Of a stretch of 64,000 nucleotides of DNA, positions 43,250 through 51,296 are shown piece after piece. The notes beneath the pieces are model-generated. The model searched no databases. It had not been told where the DNA came from and was given only the letters and a program-made list of their open reading frames with translations. A program made the translations under genes and the position numbers. Source of the DNA: Pseudomonas lurida. Lineage in GTDB: Bacteria; Pseudomonadota; Gammaproteobacteria; Pseudomonadales; Pseudomonadaceae. The DNA is taken from contig NZ_PDJB01000001.1 of NCBI RefSeq assembly GCF_002563895.1, positions 1,161,501 through 1,225,500 on the forward strand, written 5' to 3'. How positions within the stretch are numbered: the first letter of the stretch is position 1; each line of letters starts with the position of its first letter.

Positions 43250-43576
43250 ATGCTGCTCGCACTGCTGATGTGCTACGCCGGGTTCACGGCGCTGTGCTTG
43301 TCCACCGACCGTCATCACGGCGAACTGTTGCACCGCAAACTGTCACCACGCCGGCGCCTGGGCTTGCGTGTGGCCGGCTGGTTGCTGCTGACGCTGTCGA
43401 TCTGGCCAGCGGTGAGTGTCGCGGGGTGGGGACAGGGCCTGGTGCAATGGTGCGCCGTGTTGATGCTCAGCGCGTTGCTGCTGGTGCTGTTGTTGCCGTA
43501 TCGGCCAAGGTTGGCCTTGATCCTGGCGGGCGTCGGCCTGCTGGCCAGCCCCGTTGCGGCCTTCGCCACCCTTTGA
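43250..43576 (+). CDS. DUF3325 membrane protein (iron-uptake operon)
   Basis: This 108-residue membrane protein has three hydrophobic segments (MLLALLMCYAGFTALCLSTDRHH; VAGWLLLTLSIWPAVSVAGW; VLMLSALLLVLLLPYRPRLALILAGVGLLASPVAAFA). The DRHHGELLHRKLSPRRRLGLRVAGW stretch is characteristic of DUF3325. The ATG follows the PepSY stop directly and the ribosome site AGGAGG lies inside the previous gene. It is the usual third partner of DUF3649-PepSY units; function unknown. Confidence 0.83.
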   Translation: MLLALLMCYAGFTALCLSTDRHHGELLHRKLSPRRRLGLRVAGWLLLTLSIWPAVSVAGWGQGLVQWCAVLMLSALLLVLLLPYRPRLALILAGVGLLASPVAAFATL

Positions 43577-43586
43577 GCTCACCTTG

Positions 43587-44162
43587 ATGATCAGCACCCC
43601 ACCCGAATCCCAAGACAGCCAGCACGCTGACGCGGCCGGTGGGCGTGCGCATTTCCTGCAGGTCTTCTTGTCCCAGCGCTCGCAGATGGAGGCCTTGGTG
43701 AGCCGCCGCGTAGGGTGCCGCGCCACGGCGGCCGACCTGGTGCAGGACCTGTTCCTGCGCTTCTGGCGTCGGCCGCTGGTGCAGGTCGAAGAGCTCAGCA
43801 CCTACTTGTTGCGCTGCGCTGGCAACATCGCCATCGACCACCTGCGCAGCGAAGGCGCACGGGTACGCAGCAGCGAAGGTTGGCTGCCCGAGCAGCAAGA
43901 CAACCAGGGCTGCGAACCCCAGGCGGCGCTTGAAGCCGGCAATGACCTGCGCCACGTCGAAGCCGCCCTGCGCAGCTTGCCTGAGCGCACGCGGCAGATT
44001 TTCCTGCTCAACCGCATCCACGGCCGCAAATATGCGGAAATCGCCAAGGCCATGGGCTTGTCCCAAAGTGCCGTGGAAAAACATATGATGCGTGCCCTCG
44101 AAGCCTGCAAAGCCAGCCTTCGCGACCCCTCATCCCCACGCACGCCAGGGAAAGCACCGTGA
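43587..44162 (+). CDS. FecI-type ECF sigma factor (second, downstream of PepSY operon)
   Basis: This 191-residue ECF sigma factor has a region 2 (FLQVFLSQRSQMEALVSRRVGCRATAADLVQDLFLRFWRR), LSTYLLRCAGNIAIDHLRSEGARV, and a region 4 (LRSLPERTRQIFLLNRIHGRKYAEIAKAMGLSQSAVEKHMMRAL). ATG 43587 is preferred to an adjacent TTG at 43584. It follows DUF3325 by 10 bases and overlaps the next fecR gene by 4 (GTGA), so it is part of the Fur-like-controlled operon. Unlike the first pair it has no receptor gene directly downstream, so its target is open. Confidence 0.88.
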   Translation: MISTPPESQDSQHADAAGGRAHFLQVFLSQRSQMEALVSRRVGCRATAADLVQDLFLRFWRRPLVQVEELSTYLLRCAGNIAIDHLRSEGARVRSSEGWLPEQQDNQGCEPQAALEAGNDLRHVEAALRSLPERTRQIFLLNRIHGRKYAEIAKAMGLSQSAVEKHMMRALEACKASLRDPSSPRTPGKAP

Positions 44163-45136
44163 ACGTCACCCCCACGCCCGACCAGGAACAAGCGGCCCTG
44201 GCCTGGTTAAGCCTGCTGCATGACCAGCCCAGCAGTGGCGACCAGGCCACGTTCAGCCAGTGGCTGCGGGCCGACCCTGCGCACATCGAGGCCTACTCCC
44301 AGGCCCAGGTGCTATGGGAGTTGAGCGAAGTACCGGCGCGCAAGCTGGCGGACGAAGAGGCGTTTGCACTGCAAGGCTACCTCAATGCGATGAACACCTC
44401 GAAGCGCTCGCGGGTGGTGCGCTGGTCCGGGGCGCTGGCCATGGCGGCCTGCCTGGTGGTGATGGTGTCCATGGGGGCGGGTTGGCAGCCATCGCGCTGG
44501 ATCGATGACTTGGGCGCCGACTACGTGACCGCGCCCGGCGAAGTCAAAACCGTCACCCTGGCCGACAAATCCCAAGTCACCCTCGATGCCGACAGCGCCA
44601 TTGCCGTGGATTTCAACCAGGGCGAGCGGCATATCCAACTGCGTCGCGGCGCGGGCTTTTTCAGCGTGACCCATACCGGTGAGTCCTTCGTCGTGGAGGC
44701 GGGCAGTGGCGAGGCGCGGGTCCTGGGCACACAGTTCGAAGTGCGCCTGCAACCGGCAGGGGCCCAGGTTACGGTGTTGTCCGGGCGGGTTGGCGTGACA
44801 CCGTCAAAGCACGGCCAGCAGCAAATTCTTGCGGCCGGCCAGCAAGTGGCCTACGCCGATGGCATTGCTGATCAGATGCACGGGGTCGACAGCGAATCAC
44901 GCCTGGCCTGGCGCGACGGTTGGCTCAACTACTACAAGGCGCCGCTGGCCGACGTGGTCAAGGACCTGGAGCGTTACTACCCCGGTCGCATCCTGTTGCT
45001 CAATGAGGAGATGGGCGCCAAGCGCGTCAGCGGCAGTTTCCCGAGCAAGGACCCGCAGGCCGTGTTGAATGCGTTGCAGGCCGTGCTCGGCTTTGAACAG
45101 CACACGGTACTGGGGCGGATGATCGTGGTGCGCTGA
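44159..45136 (+). CDS. FecR-type anti-sigma regulator (second, without adjacent receptor)
   Basis: This 325-residue protein has a cytoplasmic DUF4880 domain (EQAALAWLSLLHDQPSSGDQATFSQWLRADPAHIEAYSQAQVLW) and one membrane helix (VVRWSGALAMAACLVVMVSMGAGW). A FecR domain (YVTAPGEVKTVTLADKSQVTLDADSAIAVDF...GGEARVLGTQFEVRL-like) and a C-terminal secretin/TonB-like part (YYKAPLADVVKDLERYYPGRILLLNEEMGAKRVSGSF) follow. GTG 44159 overlaps the sigma stop. The C-terminal part would bind an STN domain, but the nearest plus-strand gene downstream is not a receptor. The receptor at 17101-19524 has an STN domain and no local regulator, so it is a possible partner. Confidence 0.88.
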   Translation: MNVTPTPDQEQAALAWLSLLHDQPSSGDQATFSQWLRADPAHIEAYSQAQVLWELSEVPARKLADEEAFALQGYLNAMNTSKRSRVVRWSGALAMAACLVVMVSMGAGWQPSRWIDDLGADYVTAPGEVKTVTLADKSQVTLDADSAIAVDFNQGERHIQLRRGAGFFSVTHTGESFVVEAGSGEARVLGTQFEVRLQPAGAQVTVLSGRVGVTPSKHGQQQILAAGQQVAYADGIADQMHGVDSESRLAWRDGWLNYYKAPLADVVKDLERYYPGRILLLNEEMGAKRVSGSFPSKDPQAVLNALQAVLGFEQHTVLGRMIVVR

Positions 45137-45330
45137 GCCTTACCTCATAAACTTGACTAAAGCTACTGTAAAAGTCAGCAATACGACGACAGACAAGTGT
45201 TGTTTCAGCATAACTACGGATTGGTCATTGCTAATCAGTATTCCTGACTGTTAATTCTCACAGTAGATACTGAGTACGTGCTGCGCTTTTATAAGGGGAC
45301 AGATTTATCTGGTTCTTATAGAGGTGTATC

Positions 45331-46575
45331 GTGAAAAGCTTCATTAGGGCTTATATCCTTTCGGTACTGGTGTGTGCCTGCGGTAGTGTCGGCGCTGCCT
45401 ATGAGACTCACGATCAAACCGGTGCGCGCACCGTGTTTGACATGTGGAAGTTCTACAGTCATGTCGTTTCTAATTGCGGAACGTCCAGGCGGCCGGCTTT
45501 TCTGTGTTCTGGTTTACTTCTTCGCGGTACGGTTTATTCTGAATCCTATCAATTTTGGAATTATGGCCCGGCCTCCGTGCAGGCCACCGCGTTTTCTTTT
45601 CTTCGTCAGGATGCAAAGTTCCGTCAGTTGGCGTCTGACCATCGGCACGGCTATGTAATGCGCGCTATGTTTGATACGCCTGATGATTATATTCAACTTG
45701 AAGTGTTATGTGTGTTCCCAATGGATGCGGGCTCCCATGCCAGGGGGGACGCTGGTTGTGGGGACTATAGTCTCACCCAACAGATTGAACGGAGTTGCCA
45801 ACAGCAGGGCATCAAAACGGCGAATGCCTGGCTTAACGACTACTTGGTAAATGCAAAGTCTCATTATCGGCAATGTGGTTTTGACGTCAGGCCTGCCAAC
45901 GAGCCTGCGGGTGCCGATATGTTCATGCAATTTATACAAGCACATCGTTTTCCTGACGTATTAAGCGAGCACTTCGGATCGACAGGGTTCAGTAATAACG
46001 AAATGCGTATCCAATCCTGGCCACAAAGTGATGGCAGTCGCGTGCCGGTATGGGCGATTTTTTGGGTAAATAAAGACACGGTCACAGGGGCGCCTTCTGA
46101 AGTCGGAAAAGACTTGGCCCAGAAAGATCAAATGGCACTCTATAAGTCGTCTGGGCATTTTGTTCCGGTCATCAGAATAGCTTTTCCAATGACGCCCAGT
46201 GAGGAACCCGCGTTTTTTTACTCGCCCGCAGACCAAGCCCCACTGGACACCGTGTTGTGTGATCGGTTTGTGGATAAAGCGCAGTGGATCAACCGCTACG
46301 ATCCGGGTGCCAAAGGAGATCGATGGACACTACAAGTTACGCCCACGGATTGTGGTCGGTTGAGTCAGGCCAACCAGTTGGATCGCTTTTACTCGGAGAT
46401 AGTTACCAAATATGGAAGCGATCCTCAGTGGATTGCAGAGAATAAAGGCGGTGTTCGTCGTCAGTTGGCTTGTTTGCTGGCGACCTATCGAAACAACACT
46501 AATTATAATCTCGAACCGTTCAGGCCAGATGTTTCCCAGTCCATTGCAGTCGCTGCGCAGTGTAACCCTGCTTAA
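45331..46575 (+). CDS. Secreted halovibrin-like (HvnA family) protein, copy 1
   Basis: This 414-residue exported protein has a signal peptide (MKSFIRAYILSVLVCACGSVGAA). The GTG start follows GAGG at 6 bases. Conserved blocks are shared with the next gene: AFLCSGLLLRGT, FSFLRQDAKF, FFYSPADQAP, WINRYDPG and NLEPFRP. Several cysteines suggest a disulfide-bonded extracellular protein. The CSGxxLRGT...SFLRxD pattern is what I recall for Pseudomonas proteins annotated halovibrin HvnA; the Vibrio fischeri halovibrins act on NAD. The assignment is from memory of the family and the activity is unproven. The gene is noticeably AT-richer than its surroundings, suggesting transfer. Confidence 0.55.
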   Translation: MKSFIRAYILSVLVCACGSVGAAYETHDQTGARTVFDMWKFYSHVVSNCGTSRRPAFLCSGLLLRGTVYSESYQFWNYGPASVQATAFSFLRQDAKFRQLASDHRHGYVMRAMFDTPDDYIQLEVLCVFPMDAGSHARGDAGCGDYSLTQQIERSCQQQGIKTANAWLNDYLVNAKSHYRQCGFDVRPANEPAGADMFMQFIQAHRFPDVLSEHFGSTGFSNNEMRIQSWPQSDGSRVPVWAIFWVNKDTVTGAPSEVGKDLAQKDQMALYKSSGHFVPVIRIAFPMTPSEEPAFFYSPADQAPLDTVLCDRFVDKAQWINRYDPGAKGDRWTLQVTPTDCGRLSQANQLDRFYSEIVTKYGSDPQWIAENKGGVRRQLACLLATYRNNTNYNLEPFRPDVSQSIAVAAQCNPA

Positions 46576-46637
46576 AGCGTGTGGTGTTTAATTGCTGCAA
46601 CTTCTTTCATTTTCATGAATGCTTAAGAGAGGCTGTT

Positions 46638-47906
46638 ATGAATGCCAGGATTGCCAATATGGTTGTGGTTGTGATTGTGCTTCTTTGCGGTGGTTGGGGA
46701 CGGACTGTTATTGCCGGCCCCGCTGAAGATTTCATTGGACAGGAGGCCGTCAAGGTGTTGCGTGACCGTTATAATGACACTCGCGATGGCTGCCCAAATG
46801 CCCCCGGTATCGTGTGTAATGGCGTTTTATTAAGGTCCACTGTGCCTGGGCCTACGTTCAGGTTTTGGGGCATCAGCCCCAATGCAGCGAAGAAAAATGG
46901 CCTGTCATTTTCTTATCTGCGTAAGGATATAAAGTTCGATAGAACTATCCGGGATGATGACAACGGCTATTTTGTCGATCCGCCTATTGGAAATCGCTCT
47001 AACAAGGAGGATGTCAATATTTTGTGTGCGACACCCAAGGATTCGTGGTCTGATTTTCGCAATGAACAGGGGTGTGGGATAAGTGCCAATACCGGGGCCG
47101 TCAGTGCGTCGTGTGAAACACAGGGCATTACAACCGGTGCACAGTGGATGACTAAGTTTCAGGCGGATGGCTTCGATAATCAAAAACAATGTGGTTTTAA
47201 TCTCAGGGAAGGAAGGGGCGCCGCCGGGGTCACTGCGTTTAAAGCTTTCGTAGACGCTTCAAAAATGCTGTCACCGCAACCCCTGAATCAACAAAATGAA
47301 GTGATCTTGGCGATCGCCGACCCTGCTGATGTAAATAACCGTATTTATTGGAACGATTCTTCGCCGAAAACACTGCCCCTACGTGCGTTGTATTTCATCC
47401 CTGATAAAGAGGGCAGGGGCCAGGGACAACTCGATGCTCAATATGACCAGGGCGACTATTGCAAATACACAGGGGAATTCATGCCGATCGTCAGGCTGAC
47501 ACTGCCCAAAGCGCCTGATCAAGATGCAACGTTCACCTACGATCCAGCAGACCAGAAAAGCTGCGTAGCACCGGCAGCGGTTGGTAAATATATCGAAAAA
47601 GGAGAATGGATCTCTCGCTATGACCCCGGTACTAAGCAGGTTGAATGGTCACTGGCCCTGACCCCCACCACTCTCGGTCGCAATGTCAGGGACGATGCAG
47701 AAACCGAGTTGGTAATTGCGGAAATCAGGTCGCTGTTTGGCAAAGACCACCAGTGGCAATCCCCACCGGGTCGCGGGGCAAGTATGCGTGAACAATTGAT
47801 TTGCCATTATCTGGACGCGCGCAATAAACCCGTATGGAACCTGGAGCCATTCCGTCCGGCAGCGACAACGGCGCAGTCACGCCAGTACGGCTGTAACCAT
47901 TTGTGA
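46638..47906 (+). CDS. Secreted halovibrin-like (HvnA family) protein, copy 2
   Basis: This 422-residue exported protein, paralogous to the preceding gene, starts at ATG 46638 (ribosome site GAGG about 5 bases upstream) with a signal peptide MNARIANMVVVVIVLLCGGWGRTVIA. Matching blocks are IVCNGVLLRST, FSYLRKDIKF, FMPIVRLTLPKAP, TFTYDPADQ, WISRYDPG and NLEPFRP, in the same order as copy 1. Identity between the two is limited outside these blocks, so the duplication is old or both were acquired together. It is AT-rich like copy 1. Function is inferred only from family resemblance. Confidence 0.55.
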   Translation: MNARIANMVVVVIVLLCGGWGRTVIAGPAEDFIGQEAVKVLRDRYNDTRDGCPNAPGIVCNGVLLRSTVPGPTFRFWGISPNAAKKNGLSFSYLRKDIKFDRTIRDDDNGYFVDPPIGNRSNKEDVNILCATPKDSWSDFRNEQGCGISANTGAVSASCETQGITTGAQWMTKFQADGFDNQKQCGFNLREGRGAAGVTAFKAFVDASKMLSPQPLNQQNEVILAIADPADVNNRIYWNDSSPKTLPLRALYFIPDKEGRGQGQLDAQYDQGDYCKYTGEFMPIVRLTLPKAPDQDATFTYDPADQKSCVAPAAVGKYIEKGEWISRYDPGTKQVEWSLALTPTTLGRNVRDDAETELVIAEIRSLFGKDHQWQSPPGRGASMREQLICHYLDARNKPVWNLEPFRPAATTAQSRQYGCNHL

Positions 47907-47953
47907 CTAGCAGTAATGCCCAGGGCGCCTGTGTGCGCCTCGGGTATTTAGGG

Positions 47954-48304
47954 TCAGGGGAGCGCGCGCAGTATGGCCTGCGGATCAAAATCGCGAATCA
48001 GCGTGCCATTTACGTCCACAAACGGAATCCCACCACCCCCCAACGCCTCATACGCCTTGCGTGCCTGGGCGTCTTTCTCGATATCGAACGCCTGGTAGGG
48101 AATGCCTTTCTGGTCCAGGAACCGGCGGATCTGCTTGCAGTACCCACACCACTCGGTGGCATAAAGCACCACGTGCGCCGAGGCGCGCACGTGCTCAGGG
48201 GCCACCTGCGAGGGGTTGAACACCCGCTCGATCTTGCCCCAGTTCTGGATCACTACCACGACCAGCAATACCAGCAGGACTTTCTTGAAAACCCCGCCGA
48301 GCAT
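47954..48304 (-). CDS. Membrane-anchored glutaredoxin-like protein
   Basis: This 116-residue protein has an N-terminal hydrophobic helix (VFKKVLLVLLVVVVIQNWG) that should anchor it in the inner membrane, then a glutaredoxin-fold domain with the redox pair in WCGYCKQIRRFL and the cis-proline loop GIPFVDVNG. The dithiol CGYC resembles glutaredoxins. Its target is unknown. The start shares one base with the yejK stop (TGATG), so the two are translated together. Confidence 0.87.
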   Translation of the reverse strand: MLGGVFKKVLLVLLVVVVIQNWGKIERVFNPSQVAPEHVRASAHVVLYATEWCGYCKQIRRFLDQKGIPYQAFDIEKDAQARKAYEALGGGGIPFVDVNGTLIRDFDPQAILRALP

Positions 48305-49308
48305 CAGTTACGGCGCTTGAGCTGATCGGTCAGTTGGGTGGGCAGGCCCTTGATGATCAAGGTACCGGCGGCTTCGTCGTATTCGATCTTGTCGCCCAGC
48401 AAATGGGCCTCAAAGCTGATGGACAGGCCTTCGGCACGGCCGGTGAAGCGGCGGAACTGGTTGAGGGTGCGTTTGTCGGCCGGGATTTCTGGCGACAGGC
48501 CGTAGTCCTTGTTGCGGATGTGATCGTAGAACGCTTTTGGCCGATCTTCATCGATCAACCCGGAGAGTTCTTCCAGGCCCATCGGTTCACCCAGCTTGGC
48601 CTGGCTGCTGGCGTAGTCCACCAGGGTCTTGGTTTTTTCGCGGGCGGACTCGTCCGGCAGGTCTTCGCTTTCGACGAAATCGCTGAAGGCCTTGAGCAGG
48701 GTACGGGTTTCACCCGGGCCGTCGACGCCTTCCTGGCAGCCGATGAAGTCGCGGAAGTACTCCGAGACCTTCTTGCCGTTCTTGCCCTTGATAAAGGAGA
48801 TGTATTGCTTGGATTGCTTGTTGTTCTGCCACTCGGAGACGTTGATCCGTGCCGCAAGGTGCAGTTGACCGAGGTCCAAGTGACGCGAGGGGGTCACGTC
48901 CAGCTCGTCGGTCACCGCCACGCCTTCGCTGTGGTGCAGCAGGGCGATGGCCAGGTAGTCGGTCATGCCCTGTTGGTAGTGGGCAAACAGCACATGGCCG
49001 CCGGTGGAGAGGTTGGACTCTTCCATCAGCTTCTGCAGGTGCTCGACAGCGGTGCGGCTGAAGGTGGTGAAATCCTGCCCACCGTCGAAATACTCCTTCA
49101 ACCAGCCGCTGAACGGGTGCGCGCCGGACTCGGCATGGAAGAAACCCCAGGCCTTGCCTTGTTTGGCGTTGTAGCTCTCGTTGAGGTCGGCAAGCATGTT
49201 CTCGATGGCGGCCGACTCGGCAAGCTCGGAGTCGCGGGCGTGAAGAACTGCAGGTGTGCCGTCGGGTTTTTTGTCGATCAGGTGGACGATGCAGTGACGG
49301 ATCGGCAT
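48304..49308 (-). CDS. yejK: Nucleoid-associated protein YejK/NdpA
   Basis: This 334-residue protein matches the YejK/NdpA family ([93 protein letters not shown]). The proteins associate with the nucleoid and YejK affects topoisomerase activity in E. coli. ATG 49308 is used, since it gives the conserved MPIRHCIVH start; the open frame to 49362 is not conserved. A glutaredoxin-like gene is coupled downstream. Confidence 0.93.
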   Translation of the reverse strand: MPIRHCIVHLIDKKPDGTPAVLHARDSELAESAAIENMLADLNESYNAKQGKAWGFFHAESGAHPFSGWLKEYFDGGQDFTTFSRTAVEHLQKLMEESNLSTGGHVLFAHYQQGMTDYLAIALLHHSEGVAVTDELDVTPSRHLDLGQLHLAARINVSEWQNNKQSKQYISFIKGKNGKKVSEYFRDFIGCQEGVDGPGETRTLLKAFSDFVESEDLPDESAREKTKTLVDYASSQAKLGEPMGLEELSGLIDEDRPKAFYDHIRNKDYGLSPEIPADKRTLNQFRRFTGRAEGLSISFEAHLLGDKIEYDEAAGTLIIKGLPTQLTDQLKRRN

Positions 49309-49704
49309 AGGCTTCTCGGCTGGTTGATAGGGGAGCGGTTGGCCTCCCCGAAAAGTCGCCAAGTGTACCGCACCATTGGCCGGGGCGTGCTTCGAAGGGT
49401 GTTTTGGGCACCGTCCGACGGGCTATATACCTTTTTTTCACGGTTTAGAGCGATAAAGCTGACCAAATGGGTAGGTAGAGGCGGATATTTCCCCGTCTCT
49501 GTGCTAGTTTTGCCCCGTCTTACGCCAAGTCTCGGCGATAAGCGTGCATTCAGCATCTGTCAGGTCGAACCAATCCCCGTTTCAAGCATCTATAACCCCG
49601 ATCTCCGTGGTTATAGCCGGGGGTGCCAGGCCTTAACGGTCGGGCTCGATGGCTGACACTGCACTCTGCAATCCATATGAATTTGATAGGGAAGGAACAC
49701 CACA
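49309..49704. other. Intergenic region between yejK and the HU gene
   Basis: About 395 bases lie between divergent genes. They should hold the yejK promoter and the HU-gene promoter. The only notable structure is an 8-bp inverted repeat near 49600, listed separately. No gene or RNA was recognised; open frames crossing this stretch lack family resemblance. Confidence 0.5.
49590..49616. promoter_or_regulatory. Inverted repeat upstream of the HU gene
   Basis: CTATAACC (49590-49597) and GGTTATAG (49609-49616) form a perfect 8-bp dyad with an 11-base spacer, 89 bases before the HU start codon. It could be an operator or a leader hairpin; no known consensus was matched. Confidence 0.4.
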
Positions 49705-49986
49705 ATGGCTATTACTAAAGACCAACTGATCGCTGACCTGGCTGAAGCAGTAGACGCACCGAAAACTACCGTGCGCGCTCTGCTGGACCAACTGAGCCAA
49801 GTTGTTGCTGATCAGCTGGAAAACGGCGGCGAAATCACTCTGCCAGGCGTTGGCAAACTGAAAGTGACCGAGCGTCCTGCCCGTACTGGCCGTAACCCTT
49901 CGACTGGCGCTGCCATCGAAATCGCTGCCAAGAAAGTTATCAAGCTGGTTGTGGCCAAAGGCCTGACCGACGCTGTTAACAAGTAA
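49705..49986 (+). CDS. HU-family DNA-binding protein
   Basis: This 93-residue histone-like protein bends and compacts DNA. It has the family plan: an N-terminal helix dimer region (MAITKDQLIADLAEAVDAPKTTVRALLDQLSQVVADQLENGGEITLPGVGKLKV) and the DNA-embracing arm (RPARTGRNPSTGAAIEIAAKK, with RNPxTG). It differs from canonical HupB in its N-terminal sequence and resembles the extra HU paralogues of Pseudomonas. Ribosome site GGAAGGA lies upstream. A strong terminator follows, so it is a single gene. Confidence 0.92.
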   Translation: MAITKDQLIADLAEAVDAPKTTVRALLDQLSQVVADQLENGGEITLPGVGKLKVTERPARTGRNPSTGAAIEIAAKKVIKLVVAKGLTDAVNK

Positions 49987-49994
49987 GACGCAGC

Positions 49995-50036
49995 AAAAAA
50001 AACCGTGCACCGGAGCGATCCGGGCACGGTTTTTTG
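49995..50036 (+). terminator. Terminator after the HU gene
   Basis: AAAACCGTGC...CCGG with AGCGAT loop pairs with CCGGGCACGGTTTT, followed by further T. It lies 9 bases after the HU stop. The A-run on the left makes it usable also by the convergent rlmF gene. Confidence 0.9.
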
Positions 50037-50053
50037 TTGCCTGCGATTTGTGC

Positions 50054-51070
50054 TTAGCGCACCCAGCGCTGGCGCCAGATCTGTTGCTCGTTCTTGGTCT
50101 GGAAGGTCCAGGCCACGAAGCGGCTTTGTTTCTGTCCCTGGGACATTTCCACCACGTGGCTTTCCAGCACGCCGGCTTTTTTCAGGGCTGTCTCGATCGC
50201 GGGCAAGTTCGACGCTTTTGACACCAGGGTGCTGAACCACAACACCTTGTGGGCAAAGTGCGCGCTCTCGGCAATCAGCTGCGTCACAAAGCGCGCTTCA
50301 CCGCCTTCACACCACAGTTCGGCCGATTGGCCGCCAAAGTTCAATACTGGCAGCTTGCGCTTGGGGTCCGCCTTGCCCAGGGCGCGCCACTTGCGCTCGC
50401 TGCCCTTGGTGGCTTCTTCCATGGACGCGTGGAACGGTGGGTTGCACATGGTCAGGTCAAAGCGCTCACCCGGTTCCAGCAGGCCCAGCAGGATCTGCTT
50501 GGGGTTGGTTTGCTGGCGCAACTGGATGACCTTGCTCAGGTCGTTGGACTGCACGATGGCTTTGGCGGCAGCCACGGCGGTAGGGTCGACCTCGGAGCCG
50601 AGGAAATTCCAGCGGTACTCCATGTAGCCAATCAGCGGGTAGACGCAGTTGGCGCCCATGCCGATGTCCAGCACCTTGACGATCGAACCGCGCGGGATCT
50701 TGCCGTCATTGCCGCTGGCCAGCAGGTCGGCGAGAAAGTGCACGTAGTCGGCACGCCCCGGCACCGGTGGGCACAGGTAATCCGCCGGGATGTCCCAGTG
50801 CTGGATGCCATAGAAGGCTTTCAGCAACGCGCGGTTGAACACGCGCACCGCATCGGGGCTGGCGAAGTCGATGCTTTCCTTGCCGTACGGGTTCATGATC
50901 ACGAACTGCGCCAGTTCCGGCGTGGTCTTGATCAGCGCCGGGAAGTCGTAACGGCCTGTGTGGCGGTTGCGCGGGTGCAGAGTGGCCTCTTTGCGCGGCG
51001 TGACGGGTTTGGCCGTGGCTGCGGTTTTAGGCTTCTTGCGCGGAGGTTTTGGCGTGCTGGGGGCGGTCAT
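50054..51070 (-). CDS. rlmF: 23S rRNA (adenine-1618-N6)-methyltransferase RlmF
   Basis: This 338-residue SAM-dependent methyltransferase modifies A1618 of 23S rRNA. A basic Pro/Lys-rich N-terminal tail (about 30 residues) precedes the family signature [27 protein letters not shown]. The SAM motif is [16 protein letters not shown], and the catalytic amino-methylase motif NPPF is in [16 protein letters not shown]. The C-terminal part ends ...IWRQRWVR. Length fits the family. It is a single gene. Confidence 0.93.
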   Translation of the reverse strand: MTAPSTPKPPRKKPKTAATAKPVTPRKEATLHPRNRHTGRYDFPALIKTTPELAQFVIMNPYGKESIDFASPDAVRVFNRALLKAFYGIQHWDIPADYLCPPVPGRADYVHFLADLLASGNDGKIPRGSIVKVLDIGMGANCVYPLIGYMEYRWNFLGSEVDPTAVAAAKAIVQSNDLSKVIQLRQQTNPKQILLGLLEPGERFDLTMCNPPFHASMEEATKGSERKWRALGKADPKRKLPVLNFGGQSAELWCEGGEARFVTQLIAESAHFAHKVLWFSTLVSKASNLPAIETALKKAGVLESHVVEMSQGQKQSRFVAWTFQTKNEQQIWRQRWVR

Positions 51071-51143
51071 GGGCTACGTCGATTCTGGGGTTGCTTCAAA
51101 AGTGGTGGGTATTGTCACACATTCCGAAGTTGACCTCGGTTAA

Positions 51144-51234
51144 ATGTGGGAACGGGCTTGCTCACAAATACGGCGGGTCCGTCATTGGGTGTGTGTCTGA
51201 TAGACCGCATTCGCGAGCAAGCCCCCTTCCACAT
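51144..51234. repeat. REP-type inverted pair between rlmF and valS
   Basis: The left arm ATGTGGGAACGGGCTTGCTC (51144-51163) and right arm GAGCAAGCCCCCTTCCACAT (51215-51234) are inverted copies with two mismatches, about 50 bases apart. It lies between two minus-strand genes in non-coding DNA. Confidence 0.8.
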
Positions 51235-51251
51235 TGACCGGGTTTTCAAAC

Positions 51252-51277
51252 CCAAAAAAAGAGGCCCGAAGGCCTCT
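51252..51277 (-). terminator. Terminator of valS
   Basis: On the minus strand a stem GAGGCC/GGCCTC with a 4-base loop (TTCG, a very stable tetraloop) is followed by a run of T. It lies 20 bases after the valS stop. Confidence 0.88.
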
Positions 51278-51296
51278 TTCTTACACGCGGTCCACC

